Shown here: positions 17,915 through 25,756 of the stretch, one piece after another
How positions within the stretch are numbered: the first letter of the stretch is position 1
How the letters are laid out: every line of letters begins with the position of its first letter
Source of the DNA: Embleya sp049739465
GTDB lineage: Bacteria; Actinomycetota; Actinomycetes; Streptomycetales; Streptomycetaceae
Assembly: GCF_049739465.1 (NCBI RefSeq)
Contig: NZ_JBMHHY010000001.1
Location: 1-64,000, forward strand
Length of the DNA stretch: 64,000 bases
Direction of reading: 5' to 3'
Notes under the pieces: generated by a model
Seen by the model: the letters and a program-made list of their open reading frames with translations, nothing else
The model's database searches: none
What the model was told of the DNA's origin: nothing
Made by a program: the position numbers and the translations under genes

Positions 17915-18663
17915 GTCGGGATCCCGAATCCGTACGACATCTCCAGGTCGTCACTGGAGATCTTGAATTCTTCCAGAGCGAGCGGCCGTTGGTGGCGGTT
18001 CAAGGTCAACCGCAGTACCTGGAACAGCGGTACGCCGTCGGCCAGATGAAGTGCGGTGGCCTCGTCGGGGAGCGGCATGCGGCTGCGGACGTTCTCGGTC
18101 CAGTGGAGTTCGTGGCCGATGCGCTCCAGGGCCGCGTAGAGCTGCGGCGCGGGCGGGGGAGCGGCGTCGGCGTACGGCGTGTTCTCCAGGACCGAGAACG
18201 GCACGTACGTGCGATGCGCCTGGCGCAGCCGCCCGTGCTCCGCGGTCTGCAACTCGTCGTACGTGAACATCGGCTCACCCGGCGCCACGCGCAACATGTC
18301 CGCGAGCACGAGGGGCGCGTCGGTACGGGTCGCGACCGGCTCCTCCCGCGTGGTCCAACGGATCGCATCGGCCTCGACGTACCGCCCGTCCCGATCCCGC
18401 CGCACACCCCGCGGCCGAGTCGTGTTCGGCCGAGCGTGCGGGGAACGTACGAACATCCCACGCCCCATCAGCACCTCGACCAACCCGGCCGCCCGCAACT
18501 CGCTGATCCCCTGCCGAACCGTCGGCCGCGAGACCCCGAACTCCCTCGCCAACTGCTCCTCACTCGGCAGCGGCTGCCCGGCCGGAAACGTACCGTCCAT
18601 GATCCGATCCCGCAGATGGTCCGCGATCTCCTGATACCGCGCCTTCCTACGCCCGGACTCCAC
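17911..18663 (-). CDS. GntR/UTRA family regulator, copy 1
   Basis: A 250-residue regulator of the HutC subgroup. A winged helix-turn-helix is at about 8-70 (ADHLRDRIMDGTFPAGQPLP, then SRPTVRQGISELRAAGLVEV) and a UTRA ligand-binding domain follows (GEPMFTYDELQTAEHGRLRQ to the end). The GTG start is supported by GGAGGG upstream and by the paralogue at 23364-24116, which then aligns without gaps over the same 250 residues. The element CGTAGTACGG lies 88 bp upstream and recurs before the paralogue, suggesting autoregulation. KorSA-type repressors of integrative elements belong to the same family. Confidence 0.88.
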   Translation of the reverse strand: MESGRRKARYQEIADHLRDRIMDGTFPAGQPLPSEEQLAREFGVSRPTVRQGISELRAAGLVEVLMGRGMFVRSPHARPNTTRPRGVRRDRDGRYVEADAIRWTTREEPVATRTDAPLVLADMLRVAPGEPMFTYDELQTAEHGRLRQAHRTYVPFSVLENTPYADAAPPPAPQLYAALERIGHELHWTENVRSRMPLPDEATALHLADGVPLFQVLRLTLNRHQRPLALEEFKISSDDLEMSYGFGIPT

Positions 18664-18750
18664 GCACACCCTCCACCAACCATCCCTGGGCGGACCCCGC
18701 CCGCACACTTCCCCCGGTCAGCATCCCGCAGGACATGGCTCTTGACAAGA

Positions 18751-18760
18751 CGTAGTACGG
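18751..18760. promoter_or_regulatory. candidate GntR operator half-site
   Basis: CGTAGTACGG lies just upstream of GntR copy 1 and recurs, together with its inverted partner, upstream of GntR copy 2 (24201-24239). Confidence 0.45.
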
Positions 18761-18957
18761 GTGCAAACGCTGGACCCGCCCCGCAGCCTGGGACGACAGC
18801 GTCCACATCGCGAAGCCCCCCGAACGCCGGCCGCGATTCCGCTCGCAGGGCCCACCTCGGGGCGGACCTCGGGCGTCGACCGAATGTGCGCCGCCTTCGC
18901 AAAAACGCAGAACCCGGCCCGGTGTGGGGAAATCCACGGCCCTGCCAGGGCCGGGAC

Positions 18958-19077
18958 CAGGGCTGAAGGTCCCAAGATACGACAAAGGCCCAGACCAAGG
19001 AAAACAACCCCTGACCTGGGCCTTCGTACTTCTGAGCGGGTGACGAGGATCGAACTCGCACCACTGGCTTGGAAGGC
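18958..19077. repeat. left 120-bp direct repeat (att-like, truncated tRNA-Gly)
   Basis: This is a copy of the tRNA-Gly 3' half (19035-19077), including acceptor strand, T arm and anticodon region, plus the tRNA's downstream terminator. Identity with 25321-25440 breaks immediately past the anticodon. It cannot form a tRNA, because the D arm and 5' half are missing. Confidence 0.9.
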
Positions 19078-19174
19078 AAGCCCGATCTTGCGGGCGGCCT
19101 GCCCAAGTCCCCACGTGGCGCCGCGCGTCCGCTCATCCCCTGAGTGCCCCCAGGCCCCCTGAGCCCCGCGCCGT

Positions 19175-19195
19175 TCTGGCACGCATCTGGCACGC
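19175..19195. repeat. two 10-bp direct repeats near the left end
   Basis: TCTGGCACGC occurs twice with one base between, about 100 bp inside the left direct repeat. Spacing and position fit arm-type integrase or excisionase binding repeats of att sites; this is inference. Confidence 0.4.
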
Positions 19196-19345
19196 GACGC
19201 GGGCCGAACCCCGCCCTCAAAGCGAGTGGCAGGTCCGGGGGTTCCCTCCTCGATTGGGCGTGCCCCATGCCGCAGTACCGGGCACGCCTTCGGGTGGGTC
19301 ATACAGGGGAATTCTGGGGAAGTGCAGTCTTCGCGCTGAGCTGAG

Positions 19346-19517
19346 GGTGAGTGTTTACCTTCGCATCGCTCGGCGGCGCGGGAGCATGGTCAGGGGGCCA
19401 TACGCTGGCCCGGCAGAGGGGGCCGCAGGCATCCCCACCCGGTTTTGCTCCCCATCGGCCCCCTGATCTTGCTCCAGTAGGGGTCCCCGCCGATCGGCGC
19501 GAAGGTAAAGACTCACC
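19346..19517. repeat. 19-bp inverted repeats enclosing ~134 bp
   Basis: GGTGAGTGTTTACCTTCGC (19346-19364) and its reverse complement with one mismatch (19499-19517) bracket a segment with further internal pairing between CAGGGGGCC and GGCCCCCTG. It could be a small MITE-like insertion or a structured origin or transfer site. No flanking target duplication is visible. The rest of 19078-19809 shows no gene. Confidence 0.65.
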
Positions 19518-19809
19518 CGCGGCGGAGCTGACCCATGTTGATCGCCTGGTTGGGCTGGGGGCTGCGCCGAGGCTGGCGGTCACGCCGCGTGCCCGGCGCG
19601 GCCCGCAGGTTAGCCGAGCATCGGCAGGCGGGACGCGTGCCCTTGATCAGATACGGCTCAATTCGACAGTGCACTGAGCCATGGGTTGCTGCCTAAGGGC
19701 TGGACACCATGCGCAATGGTTACCTGTTTGGATTCAGAAGCGATCAAAACCGAGAATCAAAAGATCTCTGACGATCAATCTCATTCGAATTCGAGAATAT
19801 TTGGAGAAT

Positions 19810-20763
19810 ATGCCAAAATCGCACACCCTGCTCTGCGTGATCTGTCATCGTCCTCGCATGAGTCGACGTAATCTCCTGCCGGGAGACCCACTGCCCTACG
19901 GTATGAGCGCTCCCCGAGTCGTGAACGTGACACCTGAGATGGCGCGGAGTATTCTCGCTCGCGACTTTGACAATCGTCCGATCGATACAAGCGTTGTCAT
20001 TATGATCGCGGAAGAAATAACCCGCGGCGATTGGCAGGTGACGCATCAGGGCCTGGCATTTGATGGTGATCTGGCGACGGGGCGCCTGATGGATGGCCAG
20101 CACCGACTGAGGGCCATTGTCAAGTCTGGTGTTACGGTACCGATTCTAGTCTTCGAGAATGCGCCTCCCGAAAGCTTCTCGGTCCTTGATACTGGAAAGC
20201 GGCGATCAGCCGGAGATGTTTTGTTCCTGAAGGGGCACAAGGACGCCACACTGCTTGCTGCAGCCGTTCGACATGCCCATCTTTTCGCGAATATTCCGGA
20301 CAGTTCATGGGTCGGTGCTTCATCTCGGCTGACTAATAATCAGGTGCTCGATATTCTAGCTACGGATGAAAAGGCCTTCAAGGAAGCGGTCGCTATTGGC
20401 AGACTGCTGCATCAATCCATCGGGATTATCCCTACAGCTGGCGCGACCGGATACTACTTGACGGTTAGAGAGGCTCGTACGGTTGATCCAAAGCCGTGGG
20501 TTCACGGCTTGCTCACTGGTGCTGATCTTTCGATTGGCGATCCAAGGTTGGCTCTCATTAAAGTTCTGGCCGTGTTGCGGCGCGGCTCAAGTGTGCGGCG
20601 CCGTACCGATAATCGTGCGCAACTTGGCCTCTATATTAAGGCGTGGAACGCTTGGGCTTTAGGGCGAGAGGCGAGGGCTTTGCGCTTCCAGGAAAAGGAA
20701 AAGATGCCTAGCCCTGTGAAATTGAAAGCAAGAAAAGGTAGGTCTGGAGAAGAAGTTGCGTGA
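19810..20763 (+). CDS. DGQHR/ParB-like domain protein of atypical composition
   Basis: The segment VVNVTPEMARSIL through RLMDGQHRLRAIVKSG, then SFSVLDTGKRRSAGDVL, matches a ParB-nuclease-like or DGQHR-type protein common in actinophages and integrative elements. The remaining C-terminal region ends in a Lys-rich tail. The gene uses many A/T third positions, unlike its neighbours, so it is probably transferred. The start is uncertain: the frame opens at 19681, with in-frame ATGs at 19810 (weak GGAG), 19858 and 19903, and the family core begins soon after 19903. Role unknown; DNA modification, partition or phage-like functions are possible. Confidence 0.7.
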   Translation: MPKSHTLLCVICHRPRMSRRNLLPGDPLPYGMSAPRVVNVTPEMARSILARDFDNRPIDTSVVIMIAEEITRGDWQVTHQGLAFDGDLATGRLMDGQHRLRAIVKSGVTVPILVFENAPPESFSVLDTGKRRSAGDVLFLKGHKDATLLAAAVRHAHLFANIPDSSWVGASSRLTNNQVLDILATDEKAFKEAVAIGRLLHQSIGIIPTAGATGYYLTVREARTVDPKPWVHGLLTGADLSIGDPRLALIKVLAVLRRGSSVRRRTDNRAQLGLYIKAWNAWALGREARALRFQEKEKMPSPVKLKARKGRSGEEVA

Positions 20764-21087
20764 GTACTCTTCGTGGTCTGCGTAGGTAGACCCATTGTCT
20801 GAGAGTCGGGGCAGTGACTACGCGCCAGCGAGGTCGATGAGGGTCGGCGTCGGGCGGATCGTGTGGGCTGCGGTCTCCATGTCTGTGAAGTCAGTTGGGC
20901 TGAGTGAGCCTGGGCATGGGGCGATGAGGGGTTGGTTCCACGCGACACGTGAGGGTCAGGGCTTTGTGCTCGGTACTGCATTTACCTGCCGGTCGAGGTA
21001 GTGCCGCCATGTTTCCTGCGAGATTTCTCCTGCGACCGATCCTTGGTCCAGGCCGCCTGATGGTGGCTCGGCCGGTAGCGTCGCGGT

Positions 21088-21671
21088 GTGGCTACTGACG
21101 ATGACGCTTCCTCCGCATGGGTCGTTCATGGCGAACAGATCATCTATGACAACGAGTGGATGCGCGTCTTCCTGACTGACGTCGAGCTGCCTGATGGGGA
21201 GCGGTTCGAGCATCATGTGATCTAGCTGCATGCCGCGGCGATGGTGGTGCTGATCGATGATCAGGATCGGGTGCTGATGATGTGGCGCCATCGGTTCATG
21301 GCGGACCGGTGGGGATGGGAGATCCCCGGTGGCCTGGTCGATCTCGGCGAGGGTCCCGAAGACGCCGCGTTGCGCGAGCTGCTGGAAGAGACGGGCTACC
21401 GGCCTACGACCTCTCGGCACGTGGTGCGGTTTCAGCCCACGGTCGGCATGGTCGATTCGTGACATGACGTGTTCGTGGGCGAGGGGCTACCAAGGTTGCC
21501 GAGCCGACCGAGACCACCGAGGTGGCGCGCATGAAGTGGGTACCCCTTGCCGACATCCCGAGCCTGATCGCCAAGGGGCGGATCTGGAACTCGGGCGTGC
21601 TGGCTGGTCTCCTGCACGTGTTGGCCACCCGTGGGGGCGCCAAGCTTGACGAGTCGTCAGAGTCGTTCTGA
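21088..21671 (+). pseudogene. NUDIX hydrolase pseudogene
   Basis: The reconstructed protein runs from VATDDDASSAWVHGEQ to SLIAKGRIWNSGVLAGLLHV. It contains the NUDIX box GGLVDLGEGPEDAALRELLE with EETG following. It is broken by TAG at 21223-21225, TGA at 21460-21462 and a frame change near 21485; all parts are otherwise family-like. NUDIX proteins occur in pSAM2-type elements (Pif, an immunity factor), which suits the setting. The 3' end overlaps that of the convergent regulator pseudogene by 15 bp. An in-frame ATG at 21241 could still give a fragment. Confidence 0.82.
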
Positions 21672-22473
21672 CAGACGGACGAGGCGGCGGCGCGAGCGGG
21701 CCGATGCGGTCACGGTGCTCAACTCCTTTGCCTCGTTCCAGTGGACGCGGGTTTCTTCGGTGCGGCCGTGGGCGATCAGTGCCCCGGTCAGGTCGCGCCG
21801 AAGACCCGCCTCCGCGCGTGAAGCCGCGCATGCCAGCCAAGGCGTTCGTCAGGGTGTCGATGACCTCGGGGTCGCCGAGGTGGACGAGGCAGGATCCGCG
21901 CAACCTGGCCAGGTGCGTGAGGTTGGGGGCCGGGAAAGGGAAGGTCCGGGTCGTTCGGGTCCGGTGGCGGTGCTGCCGCGGCCGAGTCCATGGAGTTGAT
22001 CGATGCGGCCCCGTTGCCCAAGGCCGCGCGTACCTAGGATTCGGCGCGGTACAGCCAACTCCGGGTCAGGGAAGGCAGCCGTGACCAGTTCTCGCCATGG
22101 GCGTATCGGATGAGTTGCAACGCTGGCTCGGCCTGCCCCAACTCCAGCAGTACGTACGCCGGTTCGGCCGTTGCGAACGCCAGGATTCTCAGGTCTTCCG
22201 TAACGCTTGCTGCGGCCTTCGCGTGCTCGAAGTGCCCCCACGACTCGTGGAGCGATTCGGTGTCGACTCCTTGCCACCCCGCCAGGCCGGCCCGCAGCTC
22301 GGCAGCATCGCGTGCTTGAGCGACTGCTCGAACTGCCTTATGTGCGCGCTCATCTCGTCGGCCACGATGGCGGCGCCCAACCGGCGATCCTTCAATCGGA
22401 TGGCGTTCGCCTGGAACTCGAGTAGCGCCAACATCTCGTCATCGACAGCGCGGGCGTTCTCCAGCCGCGTCAT
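21657..22473 (-). pseudogene. HTH/TPR-type regulator pseudogene (N-terminus missing)
   Basis: Minus-strand fragments line up with the C-terminal part of large Streptomyces helix-turn-helix regulators. These are FQANAIRLKDRRLGAAIVAD, GHFEHAKAAASVTEDLRILA, AYVLLELGQAEPALQLI, LVHLGDPEVIDTLTNALAGM and SARSRRRLVRLSERL. A TAG at the end of LTRSWLYRAES and at least two frame changes interrupt it, and the DNA-binding N-terminus is absent. Regulators of this type are often neighbours of NUDIX genes in integrative elements. It is convergent with the NUDIX pseudogene. Confidence 0.7.
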
Positions 22474-22551
22474 CAGTTTCGCGTGCCGCGCCCTGCGGTG
22501 AACTCTCAACGCACGGTAACCAAAGCCAGATGCCCTGAAGGTGGCGATGCT

Positions 22552-22938
22552 GTGCGAAATACGAGCCTGCAATCGCTGGTGTGGTTGGCCCGGGCAGCGA
22601 CGACCCGCAATGGTGTCTCAAACGAATGGCACGGAACTCCGCTGATCCCGTATCCGCTCATCATCGGAAAAATCTTCGAATTGGTGGCGGTGGACCGCCA
22701 AGTCGGCGAACGGGTACTGGCGTTATACGATCGGGACAACGTGCCCGCCGGCGGCACGCTCTCGGACCCCCGGGTAGCCATGATCGGCTTCTCGGTTCAC
22801 CGGGACCCGGAATCGCCTCGGTTGACGGTGGCTCTCGCGTGCGACGCGACTTACCGCACCCGCTGTTCCGGGCTCAAGGGGTTCTCCTGGACCCTGCACC
22901 GGACCTGGGCGCGCGACGAGCGTCCGACTCCGGTCTGA
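22552..22938 (+). CDS. hypothetical protein in the element
   Basis: An intact frame of 128 residues from a GTG preceded by GAAGGTGG. It reads VRNTSLQSLVWLARAATTRN to a C-terminal DERPTPV. It has no membrane segment or motif I recognise; RVAMIGFSVHRD and LTVALACDATYRTRC suggest a small alpha/beta domain with two cysteines. It diverges from the regulator pseudogene and ends just before a strong bidirectional terminator. Function unknown. Confidence 0.5.
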   Translation: MRNTSLQSLVWLARAATTRNGVSNEWHGTPLIPYPLIIGKIFELVAVDRQVGERVLALYDRDNVPAGGTLSDPRVAMIGFSVHRDPESPRLTVALACDATYRTRCSGLKGFSWTLHRTWARDERPTPV

Positions 22939-22981
22939 CCCAAGCTCGGCCGGAGATCTTCCGTCACCTCCGGCCGATAAA

Positions 22982-23020
22982 GAGAACTCCCCGCCTCTGG
23001 ACCATGGGCGGGGAGTTCTC
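22982..23020. terminator. bidirectional terminator between convergent genes
   Basis: Perfect 14-bp arms (GAGAACTCCCCGCC and complement) with an 11-base loop sit between the stops of the 22552 gene and the minus-strand small gene. Confidence 0.9.
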
Positions 23021-23037
23021 GCGTGCCGGGAGTCCGG

Positions 23038-23367
23038 TCACGCCGTCCGGAATTGGGTCCGAAGTTTCGGGCGGCCGATGACTTCGACGTAGACCACGGA
23101 CTCATGGACCAAATCAAGGTTGATCATGGCGTTGTCGTCCTCCCCTAGAAGGGCGATCATGCGATGGCCAGGGCCGTACGGGCCTTCGGGGGCTGGTGCT
23201 GCCCTGAAGCTCTGGCAGAAGTCGTCCTTGCAGTTGCACCAATCGTGGAAGCGCACCATATGGAGATCGCCCGCCAACGAATGCTCGGCCTCGTCGTGGA
23301 GGAGCCCGATCAACTCGAGGTAAAGCTCTGGTAGGACGTCCGAGACGAGTGGGTGGGGTTCGTTCAC
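23038..23367 (-). CDS. GntR-coupled Cys-motif protein, copy 2
   Basis: A 109-residue paralogue of the protein at 17588-17914. It keeps the N-terminus (HPLVSDVLPEL), the cluster HDWCNCKDDFCQSF, YGPGHRM and the ending GRPKLRTQF. The CxC-x4-C cysteines, the preceding HDW and the following QSF are conserved while other positions drift, which points to a functional site, possibly metal-binding. It overlaps the GntR stop by four bases exactly as in copy 1. It lies inside the tRNA-Gly element. Confidence 0.8.
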   Translation of the reverse strand: MNEPHPLVSDVLPELYLELIGLLHDEAEHSLAGDLHMVRFHDWCNCKDDFCQSFRAAPAPEGPYGPGHRMIALLGEDDNAMINLDLVHESVVYVEVIGRPKLRTQFRTA

Positions 23368-24116
23368 GATGAGATCCCAAATTCGTACGTGATTTCCAGG
23401 TCGTCACTCGGGATCTTGAATTCTTCGAGTGCGAACGGTTTGTCGTGCTGATTGAATGTCAGGCGCAGTATCTGGAAGAACGGTACGCCGTGGACCAGGT
23501 GTATGGAGGTTGCCTCGTCCGGGCTGGGCGTGCGGGCGCGAATGCTTTCGGTCCAGTGCAGAGCGTGGCCGAGACGTTCGAGTTCGGTACACAGGGCGGG
23601 TGCCGGCGGTGGTGCGGACTCGGTGAAGGGTGTCCCGATGAGTCGCGAGAATGGGATGTAGGTTCGGTGGGCCTGGCGCAACCGTCCGCGCTCTGCCGTT
23701 TGTAACTCGTCGTACGTGAACATCGGTTCACCCGGCGGGATGCTGAGGAGATCGGCGAGTGCCATGGGGGCGTCCGTGTGCGTGGCGGTTGGCGTGTCGG
23801 CGGTCGTCCATCGGACGGCGACCGACTCGATGTAGCGGCCCTCGCGATCCTTGCGGACCTCTCGTGGGCGGGTCATGTTCAGGCGGGGCTTGGGGGAGCG
23901 GACGAACATTCTGCGATCCATCAGCACCTCGACCAAGCCGGCGGCGCGAAGCTTGGCGATGCCTTGGCGAATGGTTGGGCGGGGGAGGCCGAACTCTTTG
24001 GACAGGATTTCTTCGGATGGGAGCGCCCGGCCGGCGGGGAAGGTCCCGCTGACGATGCCCTCCCGCAGGTAGTCCGCCACCTCCTGATACTGCGGATTGC
24101 GCGGCGACTTCTCCAC
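23364..24116 (-). CDS. GntR/UTRA family regulator, copy 2
   Basis: A 250-residue paralogue of the regulator at 17911-18663, aligning end to end without gaps and about two thirds identical by eye. The winged helix spans ADYLREGIVSGTFPAG to LRAAGLVEVLM, and the UTRA domain includes GEPMFTYDELQTAERGRLRQ and ends LEITYEFGISS. The GTG start has AAAGGAG upstream. The paired operator candidate lies at 24201-24239. Its place inside the element fits a KorSA-like repressor; the ligand is unknown. Confidence 0.88.
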   Translation of the reverse strand: MEKSPRNPQYQEVADYLREGIVSGTFPAGRALPSEEILSKEFGLPRPTIRQGIAKLRAAGLVEVLMDRRMFVRSPKPRLNMTRPREVRKDREGRYIESVAVRWTTADTPTATHTDAPMALADLLSIPPGEPMFTYDELQTAERGRLRQAHRTYIPFSRLIGTPFTESAPPPAPALCTELERLGHALHWTESIRARTPSPDEATSIHLVHGVPFFQILRLTFNQHDKPFALEEFKIPSDDLEITYEFGISS

Positions 24117-24200
24117 GGCCCTGCTCCTTTCCTGCTCACCTTGTGGTTCCGGGCAGGTCGTTCACTCGAAGCGACTCGTAAGACCGGCATCTCGACGGTG

Positions 24201-24239
24201 CGTAGTACGGATACCAGGCTGGATACACCCGTACTACGG
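24201..24239. promoter_or_regulatory. candidate GntR operator (inverted pair)
   Basis: CGTAGTACGG at 24201-24210 faces CCGTACTACGG at 24229-24239, about 85 bp upstream of GntR copy 2. The first half-site is identical to the element upstream of GntR copy 1. The rest of 24117-24660 shows no supported gene. Confidence 0.55.
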
Positions 24240-24660
24240 ATGCTCGGCCGAACCCTGTGAAGCACGTCCCGTGACCGTCGAAGGCGCGCTCCTGAGGTGG
24301 CTCGGGATGGTTCTCCCGGTTCAGGGGCGCTTACGAAGTTGGTTACTCCGGTGGCCGCCCTCGACGCGTCGATGGGCGTGGCCGAGGCACATCAAGGAAG
24401 GCAGGAGACCCCGGTCCGGGCCGACTTTGGCGGGTCCTTCGCACCGGGGCCGCTTCCCGTCCGAACGACCAGTGATCTTCGAAGGGGTTGTCCTCGTGCG
24501 AAATGGTGCATACCAGGTTCGGGCGCGTCGGTACAAGCGCGCTGGCGGCCGTCCAGCTCACGGTTGCGACGGCCGGGCTCCGGTGCCGGCTGTTCTCGAT
24601 CCGGCCCGGGTGCGACGTGGCCGGCCGAAGTCGTCGGGGGCCATCGGGCTGTGGCAGCAG

Positions 24661-24918
24661 GATCCGGTGATGCGGATCGACGAGACCTTCGGCTACACGT
24701 ATCCCAGGATCCTGCGCGTCCGACGGCGCGGCCCTGACTCCGCTGTCACGATTGCGCTGCTGCCCGGTCAGACGCCGAAGGACGTCGCCGATCACGTGCC
24801 GGGCATCGCCCATACGTGGCGAGTTTCTCGTGTCGCGACCTCGTCGCCGGGGCGCGGTGTCGGGGTCCTGCGGGTCTGCTTCGACAAATCCTGGAGCGGA
24901 TCCGCTTCGGTGCCCTGA
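24661..24918 (+). pseudogene. possible TraSA/FtsK-type transfer protein fragment
   Basis: An 86-codon stretch reads RIDETFGYTYPRILRVRRRG, then VTIALLPGQTPKDVADHVPG and IAHTWRVSRVATSSPGRGVG before a stop. The pattern of an L-P-G-x-T-P helix start, an AHTW-like helix and a PGRG turn resembles the region before the ATPase motor in Tra proteins of actinomycete integrative elements. No Walker motifs are present, so it would be a remnant. Upstream sequence may continue it in other frames. The call is tentative. Confidence 0.35.
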
Positions 24919-25320
24919 ACATCACTGAACTGCCCACCTGGGAAGGGGCGTTGGAGGTATCGACGGCTCGCGGGGCGCATGCCGCCGCGTCTGCAACGAG
25001 GGCGAAATGGAGCGATTCATCGGACGACTGGTCGTCGGGAGTCGGATTTGCTTTTCGTACGAAGCGAGCCGGTCGGGACCTTCGTGTTCCGGCCGATGTC
25101 TCGCCCGACGAGGGCCACCGTCGACTCCACTCGAATCGGACCTTTGGTGAGAAATATCTCGCCGATCCCACGGTCCTCTCGGCGGGATCGGGCGGCTCGT
25201 GGTCGCGATCGCGGAGCCCGCCTCGGACCGCGTTTCAGGAGACGGCCGATTTTCGATGGCTTGCAAAGAGGCGCGGGTCGGACCCGTAGGGGGAATCCGC
25301 AGCCCTGTCACGGACACTGC
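24919..25320. other. no supported gene
   Basis: Open frames exist on both strands but none has recognisable motifs. This looks like eroded element DNA leading into the right direct repeat. Confidence 0.5.
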
Positions 25321-25440
25321 CAGGGCTGAAGGTCCCGAGATACGACAAAGGCCCAGACCAAGGAAAACATCCCCTGACCTGGGCCTTCGTACTTCTGAGC
25401 GGGTGACGAGGATCGAACTCGCACCACTAGCTTGGAAGGC
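25321..25440. repeat. right 120-bp direct repeat (att-like)
   Basis: This partner of 18958-19077 overlaps the 3' half of the intact tRNA-Gly gene and its terminator. Only three bases differ between the copies. Confidence 0.9.
25348..25387 (-). terminator. tRNA-Gly terminator
   Basis: Arms AAGGCCCAG and CTGGGCCTT with a 22-base loop lie just downstream of the tRNA 3' end on the minus strand. The structure is duplicated in the left direct repeat. Confidence 0.75.
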
Positions 25441-25468
25441 TAGGGCTCTACCATTGAGCTACACCCGC
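25398..25468 (-). tRNA. tRNA-Gly(TCC)
   Basis: On the minus strand GCGGGTG pairs with CACCCGC as acceptor stem. The D arm contains AGCTCAATGGTAGAGC, the anticodon stem-loop is CTAGC-CTTCCAA-GCTAG with anticodon TCC, and the T loop is GTTCGATCC. CCA is not encoded. It is the integration site of the decayed element. Confidence 0.95.
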
Positions 25469-25564
25469 AGCTGGTGTGGCGTGCACGTGGCGCCTAGGTT
25501 AGCGGATTGGTGCGCGGCCAGTGCAGACTCTAGCGTGTCGTCCTCTAGACTTCATCGGGCGCCA

Positions 25565-25640
25565 CGGGGCGTAGCGTAGTGGCTAGCGCGCCTGCTTTGG
25601 GAGCAGGAGATCGGGAGTTCGAGTCTCCCCGCCCCGACCA
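25565..25640 (+). tRNA. tRNA-Pro(TGG)
   Basis: CGGGGCG pairs with CGCCCCG as acceptor stem. The anticodon stem-loop is CCTGC-TTTGGGA-GCAGG with anticodon TGG, the T loop is GTTCGAGTC, and the 3' CCA is encoded. It lies just upstream of tig, a familiar actinomycete arrangement. Confidence 0.96.
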
Positions 25641-25756
25641 CCACACCGTGAACCCGCCGCAGGATGGATCGGTACCACCGGTTCTGATCCTTCAGTGTGC
25701 CGTCAGGCAAGATGCACAGGCCCGGAAGAACAGCCCGCAGCAAGGAGACCCTTACC

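Larger units (their letters stand above)
18958..25440. mobile_element. decayed integrative element at tRNA-Gly(TCC)
   Basis: The element is bounded by 120-bp direct repeats, 18958-19077 and 25321-25440, identical at 117 positions with a constant 6,363-bp offset. The repeat covers the tRNA-Gly 3' half and its terminator. The intact tRNA is at the right end. Contents are a DGQHR-type gene of atypical composition, NUDIX and HTH/TPR-regulator pseudogenes, a possible Tra fragment and a GntR cassette. In pSAM2-type actinomycete elements a GntR repressor (KorSA) and a NUDIX protein (Pif) are known components. No integrase, excisionase or Rep gene remains, so it is probably immobile. Confidence 0.72.

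Noticed and set aside
18958..19200. Remaining integrase C-terminus near the left repeat
   Set aside because: I read both strands and saw no tyrosine-recombinase R-H-R-Y motifs.
19346..19517. Complete insertion sequence
   Set aside because: The inverted repeats enclose only 134 bp with no transposase and no visible target duplication.
19678..19810. First in-frame ATG (19681) as start of the DGQHR gene
   Set aside because: The added N-terminus has no family character and no ribosome-binding site; the start remains uncertain but is probably later.
20891..21010. 39-codon minus-strand ORF (MAALPRPAGK...) in the element
   Set aside because: Weak AGGA upstream, no motif and short; the rest of 20764-21087 shows nothing else. 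Not enough support for a gene.
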